Source: Woeseiaceae bacterium (lineage in GTDB: Bacteria; Pseudomonadota; Gammaproteobacteria; Steroidobacterales; Woeseiaceae). From it: a stretch of 38,704 bases of DNA. Each line of letters opens with the position of its first letter. Position 1 is the first letter of the stretch. The position numbers and the translations under genes are program-made. Of the stretch, positions 1 through 8,344 are shown in pieces. The DNA lies in contig JAQWOA010000052.1 of assembly GCA_029246105.1 (NCBI GenBank), positions 1-38,704 on the forward strand, written 5' to 3'. Below the pieces are notes generated by a model. That model worked only from the letters and a program-made list of their open reading frames with translations, was not told the DNA's origin and made no database searches.

Positions 1-1
1 A

Positions 2-928
2 TGGACGCCAAAGGATAAACTGAAAGCGGTGGATAATATCAGCTTTGATCTGTATCCCGGTCAGACCCTTGGGGTGGTCGGGGAAAGCGGCTGCGGCAAA
101 TCCACTTTAGCGCGCGCGATCATTCGTATGCTTCCGGCGGAAACGGGCCAAGTGCTTTGGCTGGGGCAAGATTTACTCACCACAAGCGATGCTGCGATGA
201 AAGAAAAGCGCCGCGATCTGCAAATGATTTTCCAAGATCCACTAGCCTCACTTAATCCGCGAATGACAATTGGTGAAATTGTTGCAGAACCACTCAAAAC
301 ACACTTCCCACAAATGAGCAAAGACGAACGTAGCGCAAAAGTACGACAAATAATCAAAAAAGTTGGAATCTCGCCCAATTTAATTAACCGTTACCCACAT
401 GAGCTTTCAGGTGGCCAATGTCAACGAATCGGAATAGCAAGGGCATTAATTATTAGCCCCAAACTAATCATCTGTGATGAACCAGTCTCAGCGTTAGATG
501 TTTCAATTCAGGCACAGGTGATTAATTTGTTAATGGAGTTACAAAACGAGCTAGGTCTTTCGTTAATATTCATTGCGCATGATCTGAGTGTAGTAAAATA
601 TATTTCTGATCATGTAATGGTCTTATACCTAGGCAATATCGTAGAACTTGCCCATAGCAAAGACTTTTATGATCGTCCATTGCATCCTTATGCTCAAGCA
701 TTAATTGCCTCTGTGCCAGTGCCGGATCCTACGGCACTCAAAAAATCACAAAATAAGTTAATTACAGGTGAGCTACCATCACCAATCAATCCACCTTCAG
801 GTTGCGTCTTTCACACTCGATGCTGTCATGTGACAGATATTTGCACGAAACAAAAACCTGCAGCAGATACACTAAATAAAAATCGTTTGGTTGCCTGTCA
901 CCATTGGCGACAAATCAATGCTGGATAA
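2..928 (+). CDS. Oligopeptide/dipeptide ABC transporter ATP-binding protein, OppF/DppF family (5' end missing)
   Basis: This is the ATPase subunit of a peptide importer and powers uptake on the cytoplasmic face of the inner membrane. The reading frame is open from base 2 (W-T-P-K-D-K-L-K-A-V-D-N), so the true start lies outside the window and the GTG at 29 is internal. Counting from that GTG, the protein shows Walker A GESGCGKS (about 18-25), the Q-loop FQDP, a signature LSGGQCQRIG with Cys in place of the usual second Gln, Walker B LIICDEP, the H-loop IAHDLS, and the C-terminal oligo_HPY region with the Cys motif GCVFHTRC...C...ACHH. The permease and binding-protein genes should lie upstream. 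OppF and DppF cannot be told apart here. GC is about 52% over the first 240 bases and near 40% afterwards. Confidence 0.93.
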   Translation, partial: WTPKDKLKAVDNISFDLYPGQTLGVVGESGCGKSTLARAIIRMLPAETGQVLWLGQDLLTTSDAAMKEKRRDLQMIFQDPLASLNPRMTIGEIVAEPLKTHFPQMSKDERSAKVRQIIKKVGISPNLINRYPHELSGGQCQRIGIARALIISPKLIICDEPVSALDVSIQAQVINLLMELQNELGLSLIFIAHDLSVVKYISDHVMVLYLGNIVELAHSKDFYDRPLHPYAQALIASVPVPDPTALKKSQNKLITGELPSPINPPSGCVFHTRCCHVTDICTKQKPAADTLNKNRLVACHHWRQINAG

Positions 929-971
929 GCTTTATCTTTTTTTTAAAAAAATACAGTGTGGCGTTAGATGA

Positions 972-1066
972 TCAACCAAAGCGGCCAGTAACATAATCTT
1001 CAGTAAGACGATGTCCTGGGTTGGTAAAAATCTTATCGGTCGCGTCGACTTCAATGAGCCGGCCAA
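972..1066 (-). pseudogene. pstB: 3'-terminal remnant of pstB (phosphate ABC transporter ATPase)
   Basis: On the minus strand this segment reads [17 protein letters not shown], then [11 protein letters not shown], then TGA at 974-972. That is the usual C-terminus of PstB (LGELVEF.DT..IFT.P....TEDYITGRFG). No Walker A, signature or Walker B precedes it, because the sequence upstream belongs to a different gene (phoB). The fragment cannot make an ATPase. No phoU follows it; the convergent peptide-transporter gene lies directly beyond. The short open frame at 932-1132 reads through this segment in the phoB frame, which is not the pstB frame. Confidence 0.8.
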
Positions 1067-1132
1067 GTTAAAAGCTATCATCTGTCGAATCTGCTCTTCG
1101 TCCTCAACCACTAATATGCATTTAGAAGGCAT
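1060..1132 (-). pseudogene. phoB: 5'-terminal remnant of phoB (phosphate response regulator)
   Basis: From ATG at 1132 the minus strand encodes [24 protein letters not shown]. This is the first beta strand, acidic pocket (E-D-E) and first helix of a PhoB-type receiver domain. The similarity stops at the shared bases near 1060-1067. Beyond that the DNA is pstB sequence in another frame, so the product would be a 66-residue hybrid ending at 932. It would lack the phospho-acceptor Asp and the DNA-binding domain. No convincing Shine-Dalgarno sequence precedes the ATG. I read this as the edge of a deletion, not as a functional small gene. Confidence 0.75.
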
Positions 1133-1251
1133 TATAAGAATGTAACCTATCGTTCATGTATTTTAAATCATCAGATCAAGTAAAAATTTCATTTGTATGA
1201 CAAACTTATGAATAAAATGTTACACGTTCCTTTCTCCTTTAAGGTAAATAC

Positions 1252-2631
1252 ATGAGAGAACATCAAGAATCTGGTTTTTTACAATCGATGATCTGTTTCG
1301 GTGGTGTCATTATGATTATCATCGTCGGGCTACTATGGCTCGAAATCAGTCTACATAGTCTTATGCTGATTGCACTCATATGGGTTGCTTGCCACTCAAT
1401 AAGCCTCGGTTTCAGATTCCCAGAAATTAAAACTGCGATGATCTCCGGCATAGAAAAAGGCCTTGGGGCCATCTTTATCTTTTTTCTAATCGGTGCTTTA
1501 ATCGCCGCGTTGATTGAGAGTGGAACAATCGGTGGCCTTATTTACTACGGTTTGGATATCCTGCATCCGAGCATTTTCCTACCAGCTGGTTTAGTCCTAT
1601 GTAGCCTCATGTCACTCGCAACCGGTACAGCATGGGGAACAATAGGAACCCTCGGTGTTGTCTTAATGGGTTTGGGTGATGCGCTAGGCATTCCGCTGCC
1701 GCTGATCGCTGGTATGGTCGTCTCTGGCGCAAGCTTCGGTGATAAAATGTCACCTGTGTCTGATACAACTAATCTCGCCGCCATGAGTGCTGGCACAGAC
1801 CTCTACTCTCATATTAGGTCGATGCTATATACGACCGTTCCTACTTATGTCATTTGCCTTATCATTTATACATTCATTGGATTGAACTATAGCGTGCATA
1901 CCATCTCTGCACAGGAGCTGATCGATCTAAAGCAATATATCGCAATCGAGTTTTGGATCGGACCACTCACGCTGTTGCCATTAATCGTACTGCTTGGCCT
2001 CAGTCTTAAACGAGCACCGGCGGAAGTTAGTATGCTCGGTAGTGTCGCTACTGCAATCGTACTCGCTGTCGTCATACAGGATCGATCTATATCTGAGGTA
2101 CTAAACAGCCTTAACAGCGGCTATAAAGCGAATACAGGACTAGAGAGCTTAGATGTGATTCTAACCCGGGGGGGAATGCAAAGCATGATGTGGACTATGT
2201 CACTCGCGCTTCTTGCACTATCACTTGGTGGTCTGCTTGATCGTGTGGGCTTCGTCCGAGTACTAATGAGCGGATTGCTTATACGTATCAAACGCGCCGC
2301 AACTTTAATGACTGCCACTATTGGCGCAGGTATCGTTGCCAATATGAGCATGGGGGAGGGATACCTTTCCATTATCTTTGGCGGGCAAATATTTAAGAAG
2401 TCCTATGAAGAGCATAATCTCAAGAAGCATATGCTGTCACGAACCCTCGAAGAAGGCGCAACACTCAGTACAACGTTGATCCCCTGGACTACCTCTGGTG
2501 CGTTCGTTACGGGAGTTCTTGCGATATCACCGTTGGATTTCGCCCCATGGGCATTCTTTAACTACATCAACCCAATACTATCCATTGTCCTTGCCTATAT
2601 CGGTTTTGGAATTTTTCGAAATCGTAAATGA
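1252..2631 (+). CDS. nhaC: Na+/H+ antiporter, NhaC family
   Basis: This is an inner-membrane secondary transporter of 459 residues with about eleven to twelve hydrophobic segments. The family diagnostic block is clear: TAWGTIGTLGVV at about 127-137, followed by GIPLPLIAGMVVSGASFGDK and SPVSDTTNLAAMSAGTD (to about residue 183), where family members carry conserved polar residues in the membrane. NhaC-type proteins exchange Na+ for H+; some relatives (MleN) exchange malate for lactate, so the substrate is inferred. The start fits a Shine-Dalgarno-like AAGGT about seven bases upstream of ATG 1252. The gene stands alone, divergent from the phoB scar and convergent with pncB. Confidence 0.9.
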   Translation: MREHQESGFLQSMICFGGVIMIIIVGLLWLEISLHSLMLIALIWVACHSISLGFRFPEIKTAMISGIEKGLGAIFIFFLIGALIAALIESGTIGGLIYYGLDILHPSIFLPAGLVLCSLMSLATGTAWGTIGTLGVVLMGLGDALGIPLPLIAGMVVSGASFGDKMSPVSDTTNLAAMSAGTDLYSHIRSMLYTTVPTYVICLIIYTFIGLNYSVHTISAQELIDLKQYIAIEFWIGPLTLLPLIVLLGLSLKRAPAEVSMLGSVATAIVLAVVIQDRSISEVLNSLNSGYKANTGLESLDVILTRGGMQSMMWTMSLALLALSLGGLLDRVGFVRVLMSGLLIRIKRAATLMTATIGAGIVANMSMGEGYLSIIFGGQIFKKSYEEHNLKKHMLSRTLEEGATLSTTLIPWTTSGAFVTGVLAISPLDFAPWAFFNYINPILSIVLAYIGFGIFRNRK

Positions 2632-2685
2632 TTGATATCAATAGATATTATATCGAAACTCAATCCCTAAGTAATTAGTGCTGCT

Positions 2686-3978
2686 TCAGACGACTAAATC
2701 TATTTTTAACTTTTCACCGTCGCCAAAAATTCTCTTATAACGATTTACTTCTTCTTTAGGGCCCATCGCTTTATTAGGGTTGTCTGAAAGTTTTACTGTT
2801 TTCTTTCCATTTGCAGCTACTGCCTTGCAAACCAACGAAAAAGGCTCCAAGGTTTTATCTGGAATAAGCCCCCTGAAATCGTTTGTCATTAATGTGCCCC
2901 AACCAAATGCTAATTTAGCTTTATTTTTAAATTTATCATTCAACTCTTTTATTTTAGGAACGTCTAAACCATCAGAAAAAATAAGTAGCTTCTCTTTTGG
3001 ATTCTCCCCTCTTGATTTCCACCAATCAATTGCGATTTCAGCGCCTTTAATAGGGTCGCCAGAATCTACTCTTATACCAGTCCAATCGTTCATCCATGAA
3101 GGTGCATTTTCTAAGAAATTTTTAGTTCCAAAAGTATCTGGTAAGATAATTAAAAGTTTTCCGTCATGCTCTTCTTGCCAATCTTGAAAAACTTTATAAG
3201 GAGCCTGAAGAAGTTCAGAATCACTTTTTGCTAATGCAGCATAAACCATCGGAAGTTCATGGCCGTTAGTGCCAATAGCTTCAACTTCACGCCTCATCGC
3301 TATTAGACAATTAGACGTACCTGTGAAGTTTGATCCAAGGCCTTCCTGCATTGCTTGCACACACCAGTCTTGCCATAGAAAAGAATGACGTCTTCGTGTG
3401 CCAAAATCTGCAATTGATAAATCATCGAGATTCTTTAAATCTTTAATTTTCTCCCACAGTTTTGTCATCGCTTGAGCATATAATACTTGCAGCTCAAATC
3501 TACCCATACCGCGGAGAATCGCTCTACTGCGTAATTCCATAATAATTGATAATGCTGGAATTTCCCAAAACATTACTTCGGGCCAACTACCTTCAAATGA
3601 AAGTTCATATTGATTGCCAGTACACTCTAAATGGTAAGGAGGAAGTCTTAAATTTTCAAACCACTCCATAAAATCAGGCCTAAACATCTGTTTTTTTCCA
3701 TAAAACGTATTGCCCCTTAGCCAAGTACTTTCTCCACGAGTCAATCTTAGTGTACGAACATGATCTAATTGTTCTCTGAGTCTACTTTCATCAATTATTT
3801 TGGCGATGGGGACGTGATCTGATCTATTAATTAAGCTAAAAGTTACTTCAATATTTGGTTTATTTTTAAATACTGATTGGCACATTAATAATTTATAGAA
3901 ATCTGTATCCAATAAAGACCTTATTATTGGATCAATTTTCCATTTTCTATTGTGAACTCGTGTAGCTATATCAACCAT
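2686..3978 (-). CDS. pncB: Nicotinate phosphoribosyltransferase
   Basis: The enzyme makes nicotinate mononucleotide from nicotinate and PRPP, with ATP stimulation, in the salvage branch of NAD synthesis. At 430 residues it has normal PncB length. Visible family blocks are SLLDTDFYKLLM (21-32), SIADFGTRRRHSF (188-200), GTNGHELPMVYA with the phosphorylated His at about 240, and WTGIRVDSGDP. Start ATG 3978 is preceded by a strong GGAGGGG Shine-Dalgarno sequence. The N-terminus, with its D-I-A-T-R-V-H-N pattern, resembles alphaproteobacterial PncB as I remember that family. The gene is visibly richer in A+T and AAA/TTT/ATT codons than the neighbouring nhaC and btu genes, which may indicate transfer. 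It is monocistronic. Confidence 0.95.
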   Translation of the reverse strand: MVDIATRVHNRKWKIDPIIRSLLDTDFYKLLMCQSVFKNKPNIEVTFSLINRSDHVPIAKIIDESRLREQLDHVRTLRLTRGESTWLRGNTFYGKKQMFRPDFMEWFENLRLPPYHLECTGNQYELSFEGSWPEVMFWEIPALSIIMELRSRAILRGMGRFELQVLYAQAMTKLWEKIKDLKNLDDLSIADFGTRRRHSFLWQDWCVQAMQEGLGSNFTGTSNCLIAMRREVEAIGTNGHELPMVYAALAKSDSELLQAPYKVFQDWQEEHDGKLLIILPDTFGTKNFLENAPSWMNDWTGIRVDSGDPIKGAEIAIDWWKSRGENPKEKLLIFSDGLDVPKIKELNDKFKNKAKLAFGWGTLMTNDFRGLIPDKTLEPFSLVCKAVAANGKKTVKLSDNPNKAMGPKEEVNRYKRIFGDGEKLKIDLVV

Positions 3979-4005
3979 AGCTGCCCCTCCGAGACGATGG
4001 AGTAT

Positions 4006-4034
4006 TTTATAAAGTTAATATTCATACGATTGAA
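4006..4034 (-). promoter_or_regulatory. Possible promoter of pncB
   Basis: On the minus strand, TTCAAT (4034-4029) and TATAAA (4011-4006) are separated by 17 bases and lie about 30 bases upstream of the pncB ATG. The -10 matches 5 of 6 consensus positions. The -35 is weak. Confidence 0.35.
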
Positions 4035-4330
4035 AAACCTTACGATTGATCATTATTTACGATTACCTAATTCAAATAGTTTTTTTATTTTTATGGGTTC
4101 ACTCTAGTGACATTCTTGAATATATAGTAAAGATATCAGTTCACAATAATTAATTACTTATAGCAGCACCCTCTCCTGCCCTCAAATAAACTCATATTTA
4201 ATTTATTTCCAGATAGTCATTAATTTTTAATATGCGGACCTTGCTAGGAAAAAACCCAAATAGAAGTACCCTCTTGCGCATCTATAATAAGCCGTAATCA
4301 GGGCGCTCCATAACAACTAATAGCCTCAGA
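4035..4330. other. AT-rich intergenic DNA without a recognisable gene
   Basis: Together with the two flanking promoters, this stretch separates the divergent pncB and btuB transcripts. I see no open frame with family features, no tRNA and no repeat. There is a short perfect inverted repeat, TCACT-CT-AGTGA, near 4100-4111. It lacks a T-run on the side where a terminator would need one. Confidence 0.5.
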
Positions 4331-4359
4331 TTGACATAGCTATGTTTGTGGTCTACTTT
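4331..4359 (+). promoter_or_regulatory. Sigma70-type promoter of the btuBFCD operon
   Basis: A perfect -35 TTGACA (4331-4336) and a -10 TACTTT (4354-4359) have the ideal 17-base spacing. Transcription would begin near 4366, just before the first conserved base of the cobalamin riboswitch. The position therefore agrees with an independent feature. Confidence 0.7.
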
Positions 4360-4364
4360 CATTT

Positions 4365-4530
4365 CCAGATGGTGCTCTAGAATATTAGAGTTAAGAGGGA
4401 ATCCGGTGCAAATCCGGAGGTGTACCCGCAACTGAAAGCTAGGAGATGTCGGCCAGTCGAGCCACTAGGAGTTTGATTCCTGGGAAGGCGGCCAGCATTT
4501 GTGATTAGTAAGCCAGGAAACCTGCCATCG
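4365..4530 (+). promoter_or_regulatory. Cobalamin riboswitch
   Basis: This is the aptamer in the 5' leader of btuB that binds adenosylcobalamin or a related corrinoid and lowers expression when B12 is plentiful. Conserved elements occur in the right order: GGTGCTC (4371), AGAGGGAATCCGGTGCAA (about 4394), CCCGCAACTG (about 4425-4434), GAGCCACTAGG (4459-4469), TGGGAAGG (about 4481), and the B12 box AGCCAGGAAACCTGCC (4510-4525). The leader continues for about 145 bases to the btuB ATG. I see no intrinsic terminator with a U-tract there, which suggests translational rather than transcriptional control. Confidence 0.95.
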
Positions 4531-4672
4531 CGTCGTTCGTCCGAGGTCGGGATAACCTTTGGGGCCGGATTCACATTTTCCCGTGAAACGACAAGTCATT
4601 GGCTCGTCGCTCTGCTCTAGCAGTAATAGCCATAGTTGTCTCAAATCAGTCCAAGGTTGACGTCTTAGGGCT

Positions 4673-6526
4673 ATGGGGAAATTCAAATTGTTTGAGAAAC
4701 TTAGTATTTTTTGTCTTGCTATATTGACCAGTGGTGGTGTCTTTTCTGCAGAAAAATCTTCAAGCAACGAACCGACTGAAAATCTTATTGTTTATGGTGT
4801 GCGACTCCAGCAACCAACGACAGAAATTGGCTCGAGTGTATCCATCTTGACGGCGGATGATATCGAAGCATTGGGTTCAAACTTTGTGCTCGATGTGATC
4901 TCAACTCTACCTGGCGTAACAATCAACCAAAATGGTGCATTCGGTGGAGCGGCCTCAGTTCGTATTCGTGGAGCATCAAGCGAACAAACACTCGTAATTA
5001 TTGATGATGTAGTTGTCAATGATCCAACTTCCCCAGGTGGTGGCTTTGATTTCTCAAGAATGGACCCATGGAATATTGAGCGCATCGAAGTACTGAAAGG
5101 CCCGCAGTCAACTCTATGGGGAACAGATGCTATGGGCGGTGTGATCAATATCGTTACAAAGCGTCCTGAAAATGAATTTAACCGTAGAGCTTTTATCCAA
5201 GCAGGATCATTCAACACGCTTCGAAGTGGCGCGGAGCTCAGTGCAGCAATGGATCATTACGACTTCCGGCTTGCGGCAACCAGCACTTCTTCTGATGGCA
5301 TATCAAAAGCAGATAAGATCAATGGCAACACAGAAGAAGATGGGTATGACGCTAATACAGTTCATGCCGCTGCTGGAACTGAGCTTTGGGGTAATGCCCG
5401 CTTACAAGCTAATGCTCTATGGACTAATGCAAAATCTGATTTCGACAGTTATTCGTTTGGAGCGCAAGGCAATGTCGGTGATGGTGACGAATACAGCAAG
5501 ACTGAAGAGGTTGCAGCCAATCTCAAACTGTTACTGCCCTTACTTAATGGCAAACTCGAAAGCATATTCCTCGCTGGGTACTCTGACATTGATAGAAAAA
5601 GCTTCAATGCTGGAATTCAAGGCTTTTCAAGCAAAGGCAACCGAAAGATTTTGCGTTATCAAGGTACGCTGAATATTAATGAAAGCAGCCGACTTGCATT
5701 CGGTGCTGAACAGGAAAAGAGTAAAGTAAATGATGATGACATCACGATAAACGGCTTATTCGCATTATACGAACTTCAAGTCCTTAATTCTGTGACTGTC
5801 AGTGCAGGTTTACGAAGTGACAACCATGATCGCTTCGAGGCGGTCACAACAGGGCGTCTTGCGGCAGCTTATAATCCAAATGATCAGATTACATTGCGTG
5901 CGAGTTGGGATGAGGGATTCAAATCACCCACTCTTTTTCAAACAACCTATTTCTGTTGCGGCGCGACATCGCCGAATTCGGAATTGAAGCCAGAAACATC
6001 TGAGGCCTTTGATATTGGCATAACTTTTCGAACTGCTGATAAGCGTGGAGGGATCGAACTAACCTATTTTGATCAAGATACTACAAATCTCATTAACTTC
6101 TCTTATGGCATTGGTGGATATGAAAATATCGCAGCGGCAAGCTCATCAGGCATCGAAGTTGGTAGTAATTATAGCTTTATGTCATGGCTTAATGCAGCCA
6201 TTAGCTACACTTACATTAATGCAAAAGACGGTACTGGTACACCGCTCATCAGGGTGCCAAAACACTCAGGTGATTTGATTTTTTCATTCAATCCAAAAGG
6301 CCGCCTAAACGGTTCCTTGCATATCAAACACAATGGCGAAGAACAGGATCCGAATGGTGTTATCGATTCTTGGTCGCGTGTTGATATCACGAGTCGCTAT
6401 GCAATTAGCGATAGTGTCAAAATATATGCACAAATAGAGAATCTGTTTGACAAGCAATATCAACAGATTATCGGCTACGGAACGCCTGGTATTTCTGGTC
6501 ATCTTGGCGTGCATCTAAGGTTTTAA
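4673..6526 (+). CDS. btuB: TonB-dependent outer-membrane vitamin B12 receptor
   Basis: This outer-membrane receptor takes up cobalamin using energy passed from TonB. At 617 residues it matches the BtuB size. It begins with a signal peptide (about 1-26, ending V-F-S-A), then a TonB box E-N-L-I-V-Y-G (36-42), a plug domain with the blocks VRIRGASSEQTLVIIDDV and IERIEVLKGPQSTLWGTDAM, and a beta barrel ending LGVHLRF with the usual terminal Phe. The substrate is assigned from the cobalamin riboswitch directly upstream and the btuFCD genes directly downstream. The start ATG follows a weak TAGGG, and the ATG can pair with bases 4630-4635. Confidence 0.93.
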   Translation: MGKFKLFEKLSIFCLAILTSGGVFSAEKSSSNEPTENLIVYGVRLQQPTTEIGSSVSILTADDIEALGSNFVLDVISTLPGVTINQNGAFGGAASVRIRGASSEQTLVIIDDVVVNDPTSPGGGFDFSRMDPWNIERIEVLKGPQSTLWGTDAMGGVINIVTKRPENEFNRRAFIQAGSFNTLRSGAELSAAMDHYDFRLAATSTSSDGISKADKINGNTEEDGYDANTVHAAAGTELWGNARLQANALWTNAKSDFDSYSFGAQGNVGDGDEYSKTEEVAANLKLLLPLLNGKLESIFLAGYSDIDRKSFNAGIQGFSSKGNRKILRYQGTLNINESSRLAFGAEQEKSKVNDDDITINGLFALYELQVLNSVTVSAGLRSDNHDRFEAVTTGRLAAAYNPNDQITLRASWDEGFKSPTLFQTTYFCCGATSPNSELKPETSEAFDIGITFRTADKRGGIELTYFDQDTTNLINFSYGIGGYENIAAASSSGIEVGSNYSFMSWLNAAISYTYINAKDGTGTPLIRVPKHSGDLIFSFNPKGRLNGSLHIKHNGEEQDPNGVIDSWSRVDITSRYAISDSVKIYAQIENLFDKQYQQIIGYGTPGISGHLGVHLRF

Positions 6527-6533
6527 TAAGCTA

Positions 6534-7358
6534 ATGAAACATTCTTTCATCGCTGCCATATTACTTATAAATTTTGTTAGCGGCGTAACGCTGGCTGATT
6601 CAAATGCGAAGAGAATCGTCAGTCTTGATTTTTGTGCTGATCAATATCTTCTTAAAATGCTGCCTCGCTCGAGAATCCTCGCTGTATCACCAAATGCAAA
6701 CAAACATTTTTCCTATATGCGTGATAGTGCGATCAATATTTCTACAGTACGACCAATTGCTGAGGATGTATTAGCTCTCAAACCTGACCTAATAATTCGC
6801 TCTTATGGTGGAGGCCCTCATGCCAGTAGATTTTTCAAACTCGCAGGCATTCCAGTATTGCAGATTCCGTTTACTAATAGCTTTGAAGATGTTCGTAATA
6901 CAATACGACATATCGCAGATGGTTTGGGAGTAGAACAGAAAGGCGAGAAAATTATTTCTATAATGAACAGTCGTTTAAAAAATATTCGCAAATCAGACTC
7001 AAAAAAAATGGCGCTTTATATGACGCCGACAGGGGTTACTAGTGGAGCTGGTACACTTATTCATGAAATGCTCCAAGCTGCGAATCTTAAGAATTTCCAA
7101 CGCCACCCAGGGTGGGGATTAATTCCGCTGGAGCGTCTTGCGTATGAGCAACCAGCCGTAATTGCTGCTGCATTTTTTACCGCAGAAGAAAATTACCTAT
7201 CTATGTGGAGTCCCATGCGTCATCCAGTAGCAAGAAAACAGATGACTAAACAGCCGACCGTGATGTTACAGGGTGCTTGGACAGCCTGCGCAGGCTGGTA
7301 CCTGCTGGACGCGATTGAAGCGCTAGCTGAGAGCGTGGCTATGGAAAAAGCTAAATGA
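6534..7358 (+). CDS. btuF: Periplasmic cobalamin-binding protein
   Basis: This is the substrate-binding subunit of the B12 ABC importer; it accepts corrinoid from BtuB in the periplasm. The 274 residues start with a signal peptide (about 1-21, ending T-L-A). A type III binding fold follows, with RIVSLDFCADQYLLKML, the mid-region LALKPDLIIRS, and the C-terminal pattern found in FecB/BtuF proteins (PF01497). It starts 7 bases after btuB stops and ends overlapping btuC by 4 bases (ATGA), so translation is coupled. The sequence alone would also allow an iron-chelate binder; the riboswitch and operon make B12 the better choice. Confidence 0.88.
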   Translation: MKHSFIAAILLINFVSGVTLADSNAKRIVSLDFCADQYLLKMLPRSRILAVSPNANKHFSYMRDSAINISTVRPIAEDVLALKPDLIIRSYGGGPHASRFFKLAGIPVLQIPFTNSFEDVRNTIRHIADGLGVEQKGEKIISIMNSRLKNIRKSDSKKMALYMTPTGVTSGAGTLIHEMLQAANLKNFQRHPGWGLIPLERLAYEQPAVIAAAFFTAEENYLSMWSPMRHPVARKQMTKQPTVMLQGAWTACAGWYLLDAIEALAESVAMEKAK

Positions 7359-8344
7359 CGTCACGTCAACTTAATCTATTTTTGCTTACTGGCTGCATCG
7401 TCGCAATCTTAGCTGCCTGCACTTTAGGCTCAACATCTATGGATTTTTCTCGGGTCTTAGCTGCCTTTTTTGGACAATCTTCTCCCGCAGATAGTGTTGT
7501 CATTTGGCAAATTCGTTTTCCAAGAGCCCTATCGGCCTTTATTGTAGGGGCAGCACTCGGGGCAAGTGGCGCAGCTTTACAGGGCTTGCTTCGTAATCCA
7601 TTAGCAGAGCCTGGAGTATTGGGCGTAACTGCAACAGCTTCTTTATCGGCTACGTTTGCCCTATATTATGGTTTCGTAGCAAGCTCACCTTTCTTGTTGC
7701 CCATTTATTCCATTGCTGGCGCCCTGATAGCAACCGGGCTTTTAGCGGCCGCAGCAATTCGCGTTAGTTCTGTGGTTACATTAATTCTGATTGGTGTTGG
7801 CCTTTCAAGTTTTTCGGCAGCACTGATGTCACTACTGCTAAATCTAGCACCGAATCCATTCTCTTTATCAGACATGATCAACTGGCTGCTCGGCTCAGTT
7901 GCTAATCGAAGTCTTAATGACATACTGATCGTAATGCCTTTTATGATTACTGGCTTTATAATTTTATTTATCACACGCAGAGGCCTATCTGCTTTGACGC
8001 TTGGCGAAGAAGCGGCGAGTGGAATTGGCCTCAATCTCCGCCATCAGCGTATAGCAGTGGTGCTCGGTGCAGGCCTCACAACCGGCGCATCTGTTGCTCT
8101 AGCCGGTGCTATAGGATTTATCGGTATTGTCGCACCACACCTTGTAAGACCATTCGTCCACTACGACCCGGCTCGCAGTTTAATTCCCAGCGCTCTATTA
8201 GGTGGCCTAATACTGATTATCGCTGACATCGGCGTGAGACTACTGCCGACGATATCAGAGTTAAAACTCGGCGTTATTGCATCCATTATCGGTGCTCCAG
8301 CATTCATCTGGATTGCAGCAAAACGACGCTTGACTCATGACTAG
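7355..8344 (+). CDS. btuC: Cobalamin ABC transporter permease, FecCD family
   Basis: This is the inner-membrane channel of the B12 importer, working as a dimer with two copies of BtuD. At 329 residues, with about ten hydrophobic segments, it has normal BtuC length. Family blocks include IRFPRALSAFIVGAALGASG (about 49-68), GLLRNPLAEPGVLGV, and the C-terminal AGAIGFIGIVAPHLVRPFVH region that forms the coupling helix contacting the ATPase. It overlaps btuF by 4 bases and btuD by 8, which indicates tight co-translation. A Fe-siderophore permease is the alternative from sequence alone. Confidence 0.92.
   Translation: MTSRQLNLFLLTGCIVAILAACTLGSTSMDFSRVLAAFFGQSSPADSVVIWQIRFPRALSAFIVGAALGASGAALQGLLRNPLAEPGVLGVTATASLSATFALYYGFVASSPFLLPIYSIAGALIATGLLAAAAIRVSSVVTLILIGVGLSSFSAALMSLLLNLAPNPFSLSDMINWLLGSVANRSLNDILIVMPFMITGFIILFITRRGLSALTLGEEAASGIGLNLRHQRIAVVLGAGLTTGASVALAGAIGFIGIVAPHLVRPFVHYDPARSLIPSALLGGLILIIADIGVRLLPTISELKLGVIASIIGAPAFIWIAAKRRLTHD

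Noticed and set aside
1170-1200. Pho-box-like half site (TTGTCAT on the minus strand) upstream of the phoB remnant
   Set aside because: The first half site fits the consensus in 6 of 7 bases, but the second half, four bases on, does not. One half site of this kind is expected by chance in AT-rich DNA.
2780-3187. Plus-strand open frame of 135 codons inside pncB
   Set aside because: It is antisense to the conserved C-terminal half of pncB. Its protein sequence shows no recognisable motif and no supporting ribosome site.
4465-4767. Minus-strand open frame of about 100 codons across the riboswitch and btuB start
   Set aside because: It overlaps a well-supported riboswitch aptamer and the btuB signal peptide, has no family pattern, and is explained as a chance frame.
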